DNA from: Helopsaltes ochotensis
Lineage: Eukaryota; Chordata; Aves; Passeriformes; Locustellidae
Direction of reading: 5' to 3'
NCBI GenBank assembly: GCA_013400155.1
Contig: VXBM01000099.1
Span: forward strand, 186,001-250,000
DNA length: 64,000 nt
Shown here: positions 22,092-33,100 of the stretch, one piece after another
Numbering within the stretch: position 1 is the stretch's first letter
How the letters are laid out: each line of letters starts with the position of its first letter
The notes under the pieces: model-generated
Seen by the model: only the letters and a program-made list of their open reading frames with translations
Told to the model about the DNA's origin: nothing
The model's database searches: none
Position numbers and translations under genes: made by a program

Positions 22092-24989
22092 AAAAACCCG
22101 CCAAAAACCGCAGGCAGTTTTCTCTTGAAGGTTGATGGCTCAACAACACTGTCCTGGGTGGATATCACTGTAGACCTTCCTTGGGACTACTTTTTACATC
22201 AGCCAATATCCCAGAACCAAGGAACAGCAGCTGAGGTAGCTGTACTATTAAATTTCTGGGGTTCACAGCTGTGTGGATGGTAGCAGCACAAAGGAAGTCC
22301 TGGTTTTGTCACCTCAGTGCACAGGGCTTTGTTCAGTGCTTAGGGAATGGGTGTCAGTGCAAATACATCAGTTCCTGCTCACCAGGTACTGCAGAGGAGC
22401 CGTGGGGCACACAGCAAAGGAATTTGTTACTTCGTTGACACACTAAAAACCCCAATCAAACCCCACCAGCACCAAAGAATGTGGCTCAGTGCAATTCCAG
22501 CCCCACGTGAACCCTGGAGGAGCAGTTCAGATCCAGCATGCTTGAGCTCTCTTACTTTTAAAGAAAGTATTAAAACCAGCAAAACCAAGCCAGGGTGGTT
22601 GCTTTCCATGGCCACAAAATTTAAATGCAAGTGGATAGAAAAGTGTCATTGCAGTGCCTTTGCAAACAGTCCTCAAGGCTGATTTGTCACACAATGCGGG
22701 TCTAAAAGCAACCTCTATTCAGAAGAGTTATTCCTTAGGGATTGCCATAAAATTTTTTAGTGATCTCTGATTCAGTGTGCTTTTAATCCCATAGGAACGT
22801 CTGTCATTTTGGGAACTTATAATGGATGAGAGAAGAGCCTATACTCCATCTTTAGAGGGGAGAAAAAAACAAAACCAATGACCAAACACCAAACCTCAAG
22901 ACTGTAATTCACTCAGGAAGGTTTATACTTTAACATTCTACTTCACTGTGCTTCATTGTCATTGAGAAGAATGTTATGAACACTTCTCTCAAACACCTCT
23001 TTCTAATAATGACTGTTCTGGACACAAAACACATTTTGTTGTGGTCATAACATAGCAGACTGTTTCACCTCCCCATTCCTCAAAGCTTCTAAGCCACCCT
23101 GGGCAGTCATTTGTAAGGAAGGGCAGCATGTCCTTGAGCACAAAGAAAAAGCAGCACGCAAATAAATAAAGCAGATGCAATACAGCTCCTATTCCAGGTA
23201 AAAGGTAGCAGCTGGTCATGCACACAGGGGATTCTCTTTCATTTTTGGGCTGCCTGAAACATTTCAAGACAAAATTGATGCTTCTCCATTAGCATTTTAG
23301 TTTAGAGGAGGGGTATGCTTTGGAAGCAAATCTCCCCACCCTCATCCTTCCTTATCACACCTTGTTATGCATCATACAGTCTCTAAATTCAAGAACTGCT
23401 TGGCTTCCAGGTCTAACCAGATTGCAAGATGCTCTCCAGGTACACATCCATGTGCTTCACCTGCTTAAGGGTGTGCAATCCCTGGGGCCAGGTCAGAGCT
23501 GCCTCAACACAGCTGCTGCACACATGCTATGAAATGCATGGGGAGAAGATTTCAGCTCCTGTGAGATTGGAAAACCCCCATGAGCAAGTGGCTGAAACCC
23601 CATCTACCTGCAGTCAAATCAGTGGAGATCACTCTCCCAAGCAATCTGGTCAGAGTTAAATTCCATTCAAGTTTATTCTTGAAGACTTGGGGAAAGGAAA
23701 ATGCACTCATATCTCACATGGGCATCACAATCCTGTGAAACACAAGCCTAGCAAGTTCACAGCTCATGGCAGTAACTTAAAAAACTTCCAGTCTGTGTCT
23801 GTCCAGTAGCTGTATATTGGGGTATAAAAGTTCTATAAATGAAGGAATGGGAACTAAATTCTTCTGACTAGAGGCAACAGGACAAAACCCTTAAAGTAGG
23901 ACAAAACCTTTAAAATTACTGTTTATTATCAACAATCTCCACTATCAGAACAAATTGCCTATTAAAAGAGTCATATATACACAGAGTTTTATTGTTTAGT
24001 GATGTTGCACTCTGAGGCTGTAGTAGTTTTGTCCTTATTAAGGGGATATAAGAGAGTTTTAGGGCACGTCCTGCTGTTCAAACAAAAGAATTAATGGCTT
24101 GCAATAAGCTCCCATTACTAGGAGCTGAAGCTGAGGTGTTTCTCTGCAGGACACCTCTCAATGAGGCTGTATCTAGACCGGCCTTTGGGATAAGTGATCT
24201 TAAACCTGCTGACTCCAGGGAAAGCTGGGGACCTTCAGTGCCCCCAGGAATCTTGCTGTTGCCACTTTGCAAGATGCCTTTACTCGTCCAGCGGGTGTGA
24301 TTGCACTGAGAGTTCCCTGGCTGGATTCTTCATGCAAAGCCTTTCCTGAACCAGCCCAGTTATTTCATGCCTGATCAAAAACAAACAAACAAAAAATGAT
24401 CAGGAACAGATTCAGCAACAGAATAATCAGGAACATGGGGATAGAGGACAGCACAACACCAGTGCTCAGCGAAGTACACACCACATCTCTCCATCTCTCA
24501 CCACAAGGGCAGGAGCAGCCTGACCCCCTGGGTGCTCAGCTGAAAGATCCAGAAACTATTTCAGACCCCCACCCCCTGACCTGTTCACAGGGAGTTTGTC
24601 TTTGAAGTAAAAATACTCAAGATGCCACCAATCTAAAGTTCAAAAGAAATAAAACACTCTCGTCGTTGGCTTGACTCAAGAAAGGACATTAACATTATTT
24701 CTGAAGTATTCAGGAGGAAAAAAGTGGAAAAAAATCAAGTAACCACCCTGAGGCTGGGCTATGAAATCACAATTTAGCTCAGCCTAAGGGTGGCATATAT
24801 AACAAAATTAGACTTTTTCCTGTGATAAAATTCAGATAGCCTTAATGGATTCTTTTTCCCCTTTTTACTTTTAAACAGCTGCAGCAAAGTAACTTACAAT
24901 TATCATATCTTCAATTAAACACGCTGTGGGGCTTTTGGGGGATCTAGCACGAAAATGTTGTCTGGAAAAAAAAAATTACAAGCTGCTAA
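22092..24989. other. Unique sequence, no gene recognised
   Basis: Short ORFs only. It contains the 19-bp tandem duplication at 23880-23917. No transposable element recognised. Confidence 0.45.
23880..23917. repeat. 19-bp tandem duplication (two copies)
   Basis: GGACAAAACCCTTAAAGTA is followed by GGACAAAACCTTTAAAATT, a diverged direct duplication. Confidence 0.88.
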
Positions 24990-25460
24990 GAGTTAGTGGT
25001 AAGTTAATTAAGTGAAGATTGCCAGATTGCAACAAATTGGCATGGGATTCGCAGACTCTCTTCTCTAGATAAAGTGCTTTGACTCATGATGAAGGCAGAA
25101 CATAGGAGAAGGAATCAAAAGCTGTGGTATCTGGAGAGTTCTTGTCATGTGAGGAGCTGTCAAAGGAGCTAGTGCTCTTGATCTCCTGTTAAATTTAGTA
25201 GAGAAAGTTATGTCCCGAACAAAAAGCATATATTGTAAGAGAAAGCAAAATGGAAGGGTTTTATGCAGTCAAAAAGGAATTCCTGACCAATTCCTGCCTC
25301 CCCAGTGGCGACACCGATGTCAATGCTTAAGCAGATAGAAATTTCTTAAATGATCGGTCTCTACAAGATTCTCTGTTTATAAACCATGTCAGCTTGGCTA
25401 ATTCAAAGAAAATGGTCGAATGCATTTCAGGAGACTGCACTCAGTAATCAACCCTTTCAA
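24990..25460. promoter_or_regulatory. Candidate conserved non-coding block
   Basis: Repeat-free sequence with the palindromic homeodomain core TTAATTAA, overlapping an NKX-like TTAAGTG (AGTTAATTAAGTGAAG near 25003). Further on it retains CpGs (GTGGCGACACCGATGTC, AAATGATCGGTC) and has a GTTTATAAACC near 25375. It has no significant ORF. The mix of homeobox cores and retained CpGs in AT-rich unique DNA suggests a distal regulatory element; this is inference. Confidence 0.28.
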
Positions 25461-26119
25461 GCTGTATCTGTCTCCCAAAGGCAGCAGTTTACAAATAAAT
25501 AGAGCAGCAAAGTGCTCACAAAACCTGCACATTAAAGAAACTATCCTGCTTAAGACTGGACTATTACCATGCCCAAATTCACCCCCGAGAATCCCAGTAT
25601 GAAGAATCCCAGCTCTGTTTTTCTCTTAGATCTTCAACTTTCACTTTTTCTTACTTCTTTCCATTCAAGCAATTGAAACGCTTATTCTTTTATTATAGTT
25701 CAGTTTTGGGCTCCTCGCTATTTTTGTGAGCCCAAGGTAAGGGGCTCCCTGTATGTTCTGCACATGGAAGCACCTTCCAGCCTGGGCACAAGGTGGAAAA
25801 GTGGGCTCCAGCATTGCCTCCTCTTCCCAGAGCCACCTGCAGCAGGAACAGCTCCTGTTGCCCACGGAGGGTGTCACAGTCTGCCTTACACCTCGGGGCA
25901 AACCCATCCCTGGAGAGGGCACAGGATTTGTGCCAATGCCAGTCAGTGCCCAGGGCAGTGCCCCACCACCCCATTACCCTTGAAAGCTCTGAGGTTTCTT
26001 GAGCCCTGTGCAGTTGCTCAGCAAAAGCGCTCAGTTTTAATGAAAATCTAAGGAGGAGAGAAAGGTATAAACCTGTCAAACAAACAAACTGGTTATCTCA
26101 GGGATCTAGCCAAAAGGAA
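25461..26119. other. Unique sequence, no gene recognised
   Basis: A 128-codon minus ORF (25693-26079) and three plus ORFs overlap around 25750-26050. Their mutual overlap argues against coding. Confidence 0.4.
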
Positions 26120-26330
26120 CAAGCCTATTAAAGGAATCGTTTTCTGCACCAATATGTCACTGCACTATACTCTGTGCATAATAATTACTTAAATCCAGCC
26201 ATCCCATGCATTATTAATAGGACCAGCCAACCTCAAGTCCCCACGCAGCCTTAAAGCAGATATATTAAATATTCCCAACAGGAAACAGGCAGCCATCCAT
26301 TATCAGCAATAGACTACACAGTTAAGTCAA
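26120..26330. promoter_or_regulatory. Candidate homeodomain/POU-rich regulatory block
   Basis: Contains GTGCATAATAATTACTTAAA and, 20-30 bp later, CATGCATTATTAATAGG, two POU/homeodomain-like arrays, followed by TATATTAAATATTCCC. No ORF or repeat. The regulatory role is inferred from motif density only. Confidence 0.28.
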
Positions 26331-27254
26331 TGCCTCTTTCAAGAGGGTTTTGTTCTGGTGTGATCAACAAGGCTGCTCTTCCCCATCCTCCAAACTGCCT
26401 TTCCTGTCAAACCTGAGCAGCGTTTCCTCATTTCTCAATGAAACATGAGAGATTACCCTTTATTGGGAGCAACAAAATCTTGTGTAGATAATAAATGTTC
26501 CAGGAGCAGAGAAGCATCCTAAGCAAGTTGACAGCAGAAAAACAAGAGGTAGTGGGGATCCAAGGCTGAAGAATCAAGGATGGGAGAAGGGGGAGAAAGA
26601 GTAACACTGTTCTTGCTGCTGAGGGCAATGGAGACTTTTGTCTGGTGTTGATGCACCTGCCATGGCTATAACTTGTTATCAGGCAAGTGTCAATCCACTG
26701 GCCTATAATTCTGCATCGTTCAGATTTGGCCAACCATGATTCTTGTCCCTCCTGGATTCTCTCTCTCCAGTCCTCTAAACTGTCTTTCAAACTGCTTCTG
26801 TCCAGTTGTGGTACTGGTTTTGTACAAGGCCTCATCACCAGCAAGATGCTGGCTTTCCACAAGAGGGGTGGGGCTTCCTCCTGGAGGGGCAGGGAGCAGA
26901 GCCAGTTGTGGAGCAGGGAATTTCTTTCTCACAAGAGGATCACAACACACACAATCACACAGTTTCTACATTATGATACATGAGTGTAAATATTTCAAAT
27001 CATAGTGCTTCTTGCATACTCCTGGGCCCTGCCCTCCTTGCAATTTCCCTATATTGTGAAGTCATTCTGTAGCTTCCTGTGAAAGGTGTGATTAGGGAGT
27101 GATTCAAAAATAGCAGGCCTGGAAGCTTAAATGCTTCAGCAGCAAGCCAAGGAAATGCCCACAAATTATATGTTAGGAGAGTATTTGCTATGAAAATGTT
27201 TGGCTAGGGATTTACAGGCATGAGCAGTGACAGAAATGTGAAAATTCCTTCCTT
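26331..27254. other. Unique sequence, no gene recognised
   Basis: A 144-codon minus ORF (26428-26862) has no recognisable domain and overlaps three plus ORFs. Confidence 0.4.
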
Positions 27255-27293
27255 AAAAAAAAGAAAAAGAAAAAGGGAAAAGGGGGGGGGAAG
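27255..27293. repeat. 39-bp pure purine tract
   Basis: An uninterrupted A/G run grading from A-rich to a G9 run at 27282-27290. Homopurine tracts can form triplex or quadruplex structures and are sequencing-error prone. Confidence 0.95.
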
Positions 27294-27559
27294 CCTAAAT
27301 AGCAATGGCATGGTATTTAAAAATGTATTTGTTTCACTTGAGAATACAAGGAGCAGCAAGAACAAGAAACAGAAAAGATTTGTGTGCTGAAGAGGGACTT
27401 TTACAGCCTGGCTGGGCCGGCTGCATCCGAGGAGCAGCACAGCGCGGCACACGGGCACCACGGGCTTTGTCTAAGGGGTACAACGCACCTGAAAGAAAAA
27501 GATATCAAGCCAGCTGGTTGTGAAGGCAGCCCCTCGGGCTCCTGGCTGTTGCTGGGAAG

Positions 27560-27830
27560 CCTGGAGTATTTGACATTTCTTATCAGTAGAAACGAGCCTG
27601 AAAGGTTTCTGGTTGGGGAGGGGAGGCAGCGCAAGCGGATCAGCGGGTTCTCCGTAACATACAGCTTGTTGGAGGAGAGAGACACCTCATGTAATAGTTA
27701 TCAATACCTGCATGTGTGCTTCAAATTAGATAAAAGTTAATTAGCTCCAACTCCAGTCCTTCCTTTGTGTTGATAAGCTCTCAGAATTTTTTTTATCGGT
27801 CTGTAAGTGGCTGGCAAAAATCTATTCCCA
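27560..27830. promoter_or_regulatory. Candidate enhancer with GATA-motif cluster
   Basis: Four WGATAR-type sites occur within 200 bp: CTTATC (27579-27584), TTATCA (27698-27703), AGATAA (27728-27733) and TGATAA (27771-27776). There is a near match TTATCG at 27793 and a homeodomain core GTTAATTAGC at 27736-27745. By simple base counting about one site per 500 bp is expected, somewhat more in AT-rich DNA. No ORF or repeat explains the block. The sequence just upstream (27590-27660) has several retained CpGs. Confidence 0.35.
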
Positions 27831-28648
27831 AAATCAGGCTGTTTTAGAATGTGAAGCCAAATCCCACAGTGACTCCCTTCACAGAACCGCTATCTTGGAC
27901 TCCTACTATCATATTTTTAATTTACAGCAGAAAATATAATTTTCTGAATTCCTCTCCTGCAGCATGACAAATACACCATTGCAATATTATAAGGGGGGGC
28001 AGAGGAGTGGGGGAAGCAATCCAAACCAGGCTGTTTTCAATACAACAATTCTAAAGAAGCTATTAGCAGATTACCCAAGCAATATATTACTGCTGAACCA
28101 AAGATGTGTTAGAAAACACTGAGTCATGCCACTGAATTAATGAAATTAGTTTGAAATTATAAATTTTCAACTGAACTAGAGCAGTTTGGGCTCTTCATCA
28201 CTTGCTGTAATCTTCCATAACCTTAGACCACGTATTCGTGTTTTCATCTTGTTTTTGCATGAGCAAGGGGTAAAACCTGAAAGCTGGGCTGGGAGGTGTG
28301 GTGGGGGGTGGTCACAGATGTTTTGGAAAAGTGAAACAGCAGGTATCACAGTAACATTAAAAGCCACAAGCTTTCCTCACCCAAGGCAATTCGTGTACAA
28401 AACATTGCTTTTTGGGGGGCCTTGGTTGAAATCGTCACAGATGGCAGGGACTTAACCTGCAGAGGGCTTAGAAGGTGGCTTGCTGGGGGGGTACAGTGAA
28501 ATGGACAAAACCAGACATCTCAAGGTAACAGCTACTTACACAACCAAAATTATCTAGTTTGCAAGCATTGTCAGGTTTACTGCAGAGATCCTAAATCTTG
28601 AGAGTTAACTGTACTTTTCAAAGTGTGTTTTTTAAACCCAAGAGAGTT
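27831..28648. other. Unique sequence, no gene recognised
   Basis: Short G-runs occur near 27991 and 28300. No repeats or convincing exons. Confidence 0.45.
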
Positions 28649-28722
28649 GGACAAAAAGGAGAAAAAAGAAAAAAAGAAAAACAAAAACAAAAAACCCCCA
28701 AACAAAACAACAACAAAAAGAC
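28649..28722. repeat. A-rich low-complexity tract without T
   Basis: About 74 bp with no T: GA-rich first, then CA-rich (AAAAACAAAAAACCCCC, ACAACAACAAAAAG). Simple/low-complexity sequence; part of a 61-codon plus ORF rich in Lys/Gln/Asn that is a by-product. Confidence 0.9.
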
Positions 28723-30008
28723 TATTCTGGTTCTTCTTTTATTTCTGTGGGTTGTTAGACATTGTGGAAGCGTAGAGAGATAAGCCAGTCTCAAAGCCTC
28801 CTCTTTCTTATATTTATATCCAGCCAGACCTGCAGCTTATCATTCTGTCATTTAACTCCCTCTCTATTAAGTAAGAAGGAAAGATGAGGGAAGAATTAGT
28901 CTGGCCGACCCTCAAACTCCTTCCTGAGAGGAATGTGGCACAGGCAGTAAGAAGAGTTGTTGGAAGGAGCACTGTGAGCTGATCTGCTTATGCAAGGTAG
29001 CCAAATCTTTGGAGGCTGGGGAGCAGGCTGGTTATCACCGGAGAGCAGCCCTGCCTACCTTTGTTCCTTTGCCTGCCTTTAGTTCAGCCCGTTTTAGAAC
29101 TCAGAGCCCCTGTCAATGCACAAATGACAATGCACATTTTTGTTTTGATGATTACCATGATCCTGCTGTCTCAACATGAAGAAAAGACACTTGGATCTCT
29201 AAGGTTGTCTCATATTTTTTTTCCCAGAACTGAGGTCTTGAACACACAGGATGTCACTGCCTGTGTAGAGAAGAAACCACTCTTTTGGGAATGTTTCCCT
29301 GTTCTTTTCTATCCCAACAGCCCTCTTGGCTAAATTTCAGAAATTTCTGGAGAGACTTTGGCACAAAGGCAGAGGCTGTTCTAAGAACAGCTTTCTCATG
29401 AAATGCATCAACCTCTTCGAGCACAGCTCAGTATTTGCACCATAAATTAAAGTCTATCCTATCCCCTCACCCCCATCCCTGCTCAAACAGGGAAACAACC
29501 TCGACACTGGGGTGTGGTCTCTGACCTGAATCTGTTCTTTGCCATTTCAGGGTAACAAGCAGCAGGGAAGGTGGTGGACTGGATGCGGGAGGGGGAAAAG
29601 ACTGAATTCTCCCTGATTGCCAGTCAGGAACTCTAACGGAAAGACTTAAGATAAAGCTCCTGCTTCTTTGCCATGAAACTGGCAGAAATATACAAATATG
29701 AAACTCAGTAACAGAATGTGAGTACAGAAAACCAAGTGGAAATTGGGCAGAGAACCATTAACCTTGGTATACCCCTGTGATTAATGAATTGCAGAGCGAG
29801 TGGACAGTATCTGCTCCCACAGCATTTGGTGATGGACACAAACGAGGGAACACATTTGGGCTGCCCTTTTGCTCAGTGGCAATGAATAGATTTTTTTTTC
29901 AATGTGCATCCTCGCTCTTTAATAATTCATGACATCCCCAGAAGCAGCAGTTTGCTGCAGACATACTTTAGAGCTCCAGGACTTATCCAGAGCCACACAG
30001 TGTGGTGC
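28723..30008. other. Unique sequence, no gene recognised
   Basis: A good acceptor (tctttgccatttcag) ends at 29550, but the open frame after it is only about 20 codons. The last 45 bp (CAGGACTTATCCAGAGCCAC) faintly resemble a MIR core in antisense. Confidence 0.4.
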
Positions 30009-30110
30009 AGAATCATGGAATCATTTCTCTTGGAAAAGACCTCTGAGATCATTGAGCCCAGCTGTTAACCCAGCGCTGCCAAGAAAGTCACGCCCAGACT
30101 TGATTCCCAT
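30009..30110 (-). mobile_element. CR1 3'-end fragment
   Basis: GAATCATGGAATCATTTCTC, then TTGGAAAAGACCTCTGAGAT and CATTGAGCCCAGCTGTTAAC, is the antisense of the CR1 3' terminus. The terminal octamer repeat comes first on plus, so the element lies on minus. It is truncated after about 100 bp, diverged and non-coding. Confidence 0.88.
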
Positions 30111-33100
30111 GTTCTCAAAAGGGCAGGATTAGGAAGCCATCCTTTTTGGGCGCTGACACCAGCTGTATCTCTAGTACACCTGGTGGAATTTGCCCACATT
30201 TCTTCTTTCCCTGCTTTAGGTTTTATCCCTCCCCCAGTTATTTGGCTTCTGCATGAATCAAATGGCTGCTGGCAAAGCTGTGTGAATCTGAATCCCTTTC
30301 AGAAAAAGGCGTGCTAGCATGGAGTACTGCATGTCTTGTGGAAGGGAGTTCTGGTACCGCAGGGTCATTGCAAGCAATTACACCGTTCAGTTCTTCACCC
30401 ATCCTGCCCTTGAGTACGAAACAGGGACGTGCTTCATCCTTCTGCACAGTCTTTTATTCCACTTAGGTTTTTTTCAAAGGCAAGAATGCATAGAGCATCC
30501 CTGCATTATAAAAGTCTTTCTTTGTGCTGTGCATACTGAGCTGCTCAAGTTATTGTGCATTTTCACCTAATCCAAATCACTGAGGCACAGTCTGGGAAAT
30601 GGCAAATGAGGCTGACAAAGAAGTAAGAAAAATACTGTCCAGGGGAAACATTGGCTCCAGCTTAACTTCTTTAATTTCTCTTTTCATCTTGATGGGAGCA
30701 GTGGGAAACAGGAGGTTCTTGTTTCTCACACCCTCTCCAATTATAGCAATTTTTCACACAGCACCTGAAAAAGTCTCAGGGCTGTACTATCAGGAAAATC
30801 AAGCAAAGATGAGGACAACAGTTCCAGAAAGTAATCTCAGGTGAAAATTAGTATTGTAGCAGCAGAAAAGAAAGCAACAGACATTTTAGTCACAGTATTC
30901 AAGTACAGGATTTCTCACCAGGTAACTGCTCAGAAATCACAAATGCCAACTGAAAAAAGCTCAGGGGAGCTGTCCACAGGCACGAAAGCACACAGCAAAC
31001 CCTGGTGTTAGAGGAGAGAAAGCCTTAAGTCCATCATGCCAGGACACTCAGACTGGGAGCAGGGGCTGTGGGGGCTTCAGCCTGAAGGTTTTGATCCATG
31101 TTTCTGCCTCTGGAGCTCAGTTCAGCCCCTCTCCTGCCCTTGTTTCTTCTCACAGCAGTGGAGTGGATAGCCCATGCCAACAACCAAGCAACTCATGGCT
31201 CTTGTACACTGCACACATCCTCCCAAGTGCAAGGTGCTATAGAGCTGCATGCTCTACCTATCCTGGAATTAAAGACCCTTCCATACAGAAACTGCAATTC
31301 CTAGTTTAAACATATTCCAGACTTTATACTGATACTGTCCCCTGGTGCGAAACACTTTTTTATTTCTTCCCCCAACAATGACAATCACCCAGTGTTTGAT
31401 ATTTTTACTTCAGTCTCGCTACATTTCAGTGTCCTCTTATCTCTCTCTGCCCCACACCTGGCAGATTGAAAAAATAGGTTGGTTGGGTTTTTTCACACAT
31501 TCTACAGCACCTCTAAGGATTGCACCTTACCTTTGGCTGAGTTGAGCTCCAGAGCCCTCAGCTGCACAGGGACACGGCCAGGCTGGGTAGCAGAGCACAG
31601 ACCTCACCAGTGGAGTTGCATTTTGTCAGAGATCTATGCAGCAACCCCACCAAACACCTCCAAAGCACAGAGGAAATGGACAGCAGCTGGACTAAGTTTT
31701 ATGAGAGCAAATAAGCCACTGCCCAGGGCTTAAACACTCCCAGCCTTGCAAACAAGATTGAAAACAACTGAAGGGGCACAGCCAGGTGCATCAACAGCCC
31801 AACACAACTCTAAAACAGACAAGATTCTACTTTTCTTTTCTTGTAGGTGACCCTGGCCTTTCAATTAATGTTTTTAAATGAGATGAACTATTTATTAAAG
31901 TCAGATTTGCAGATCTGTTGGACTGTAGCAGTTACAAAGGCCTGGAAGCAGATCAGGAATGGTTGGTGCAGGTTGCAGCCACTTTTCTCAATTGCATCAT
32001 GCAGGGATAGTACAGAGGAAAGGAAAGAAGTCAGCACACAGGGATGGATGTAGGAGAAGTGGTGGTACAAATCTGTTTAGCAGCTACACAGTCTCTCAAC
32101 ACCAGCTGTTGACCTTCACCTTAAGGGAGCCAGCGATCTGTGCCTCCTCTCGCTGCAGACAGATGAAGGGTGGGGTTTCTGTTTCTTTCAGGAACAACTT
32201 TGAGTAATTCTAAGTGTGTTTTAAAAGCCAAATAGGAAAGACAAAGGTGAGAAATAACAGAAGTCTACAAGAGCTAGAAATTGAACACCTTGACCTTGGC
32301 TATTTGGAAGAATTTTGACTGCTACAGCTGCATTTTGATCCCACTTCTGATCTTGTCTTTTAAACATAAAGCCTTATTTCTAGCTCTTCAGCACCTTTGC
32401 TTCAGCTCACAGCCTCACCTGAAGTCAAGGTCAGCATGTTTGGACTGCTACAGTGCCCCAGGTGCCTGCACCTCAAACATCCCATGCCCTGGCCAGAAGA
32501 AATGCCCCACACTAAAATCAACACTAAAATTAACCCTCTTGTTTGGTTTTTTTTCTCTGAACTGAATCTTGTGCGAGATTTTTAAAAGAGATTTCAACAT
32601 TTTTATTTTGAAAAGCATTTATAGAAAGGTAGTTTTTTTCCTCTCACACAGTTTCCTAAATCAGCTCCTATTTTTACAGGTATCTCACACAACTGTTCTT
32701 TATCAGGATTTTTAACCCAGTTTTCCTTCTGCCTCTCTACCATTTTCTGCAATACAAGACTTTTGGGCTTATTCTTCCTTCATATTACAGAAGTATTGTG
32801 AAGGAAATCTGCAGTGGAGCTGTCCTGGATTTATACCATTATGAAGCAGGATTTGTCCCTTTAATGCTGGGGAGAGTATGCTGCCCACTATCATTAAAAT
32901 AGGGCAGAGAAAAGTAAACTGGGTATAACAAAGCATTTTAACTAGGTCTCCTTATCTGCAAGACCAGAAAGAAAGAAAAAAATATACGTAGGCTAAATTG
33001 GCAAATAATCCTTTCCCATTGATTTACAGTTACTGGGATTTGTTTGGTTTATTGATAAATTATCCTCCTATTGGGATTCTGTGGATGATTTAGGACTAAA

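Noticed and set aside
26428..26862. 144-codon minus ORF as a gene
   Set aside because: No domain, and three plus-strand ORFs overlap it.
29551..29612. Exon after the acceptor at 29550
   Set aside because: The only open frame closes after about 20 codons with no donor in phase.
29966..30008. MIR core next to the CR1 fragment
   Set aside because: Only about 40 bp resemble the family, too little to separate from chance.
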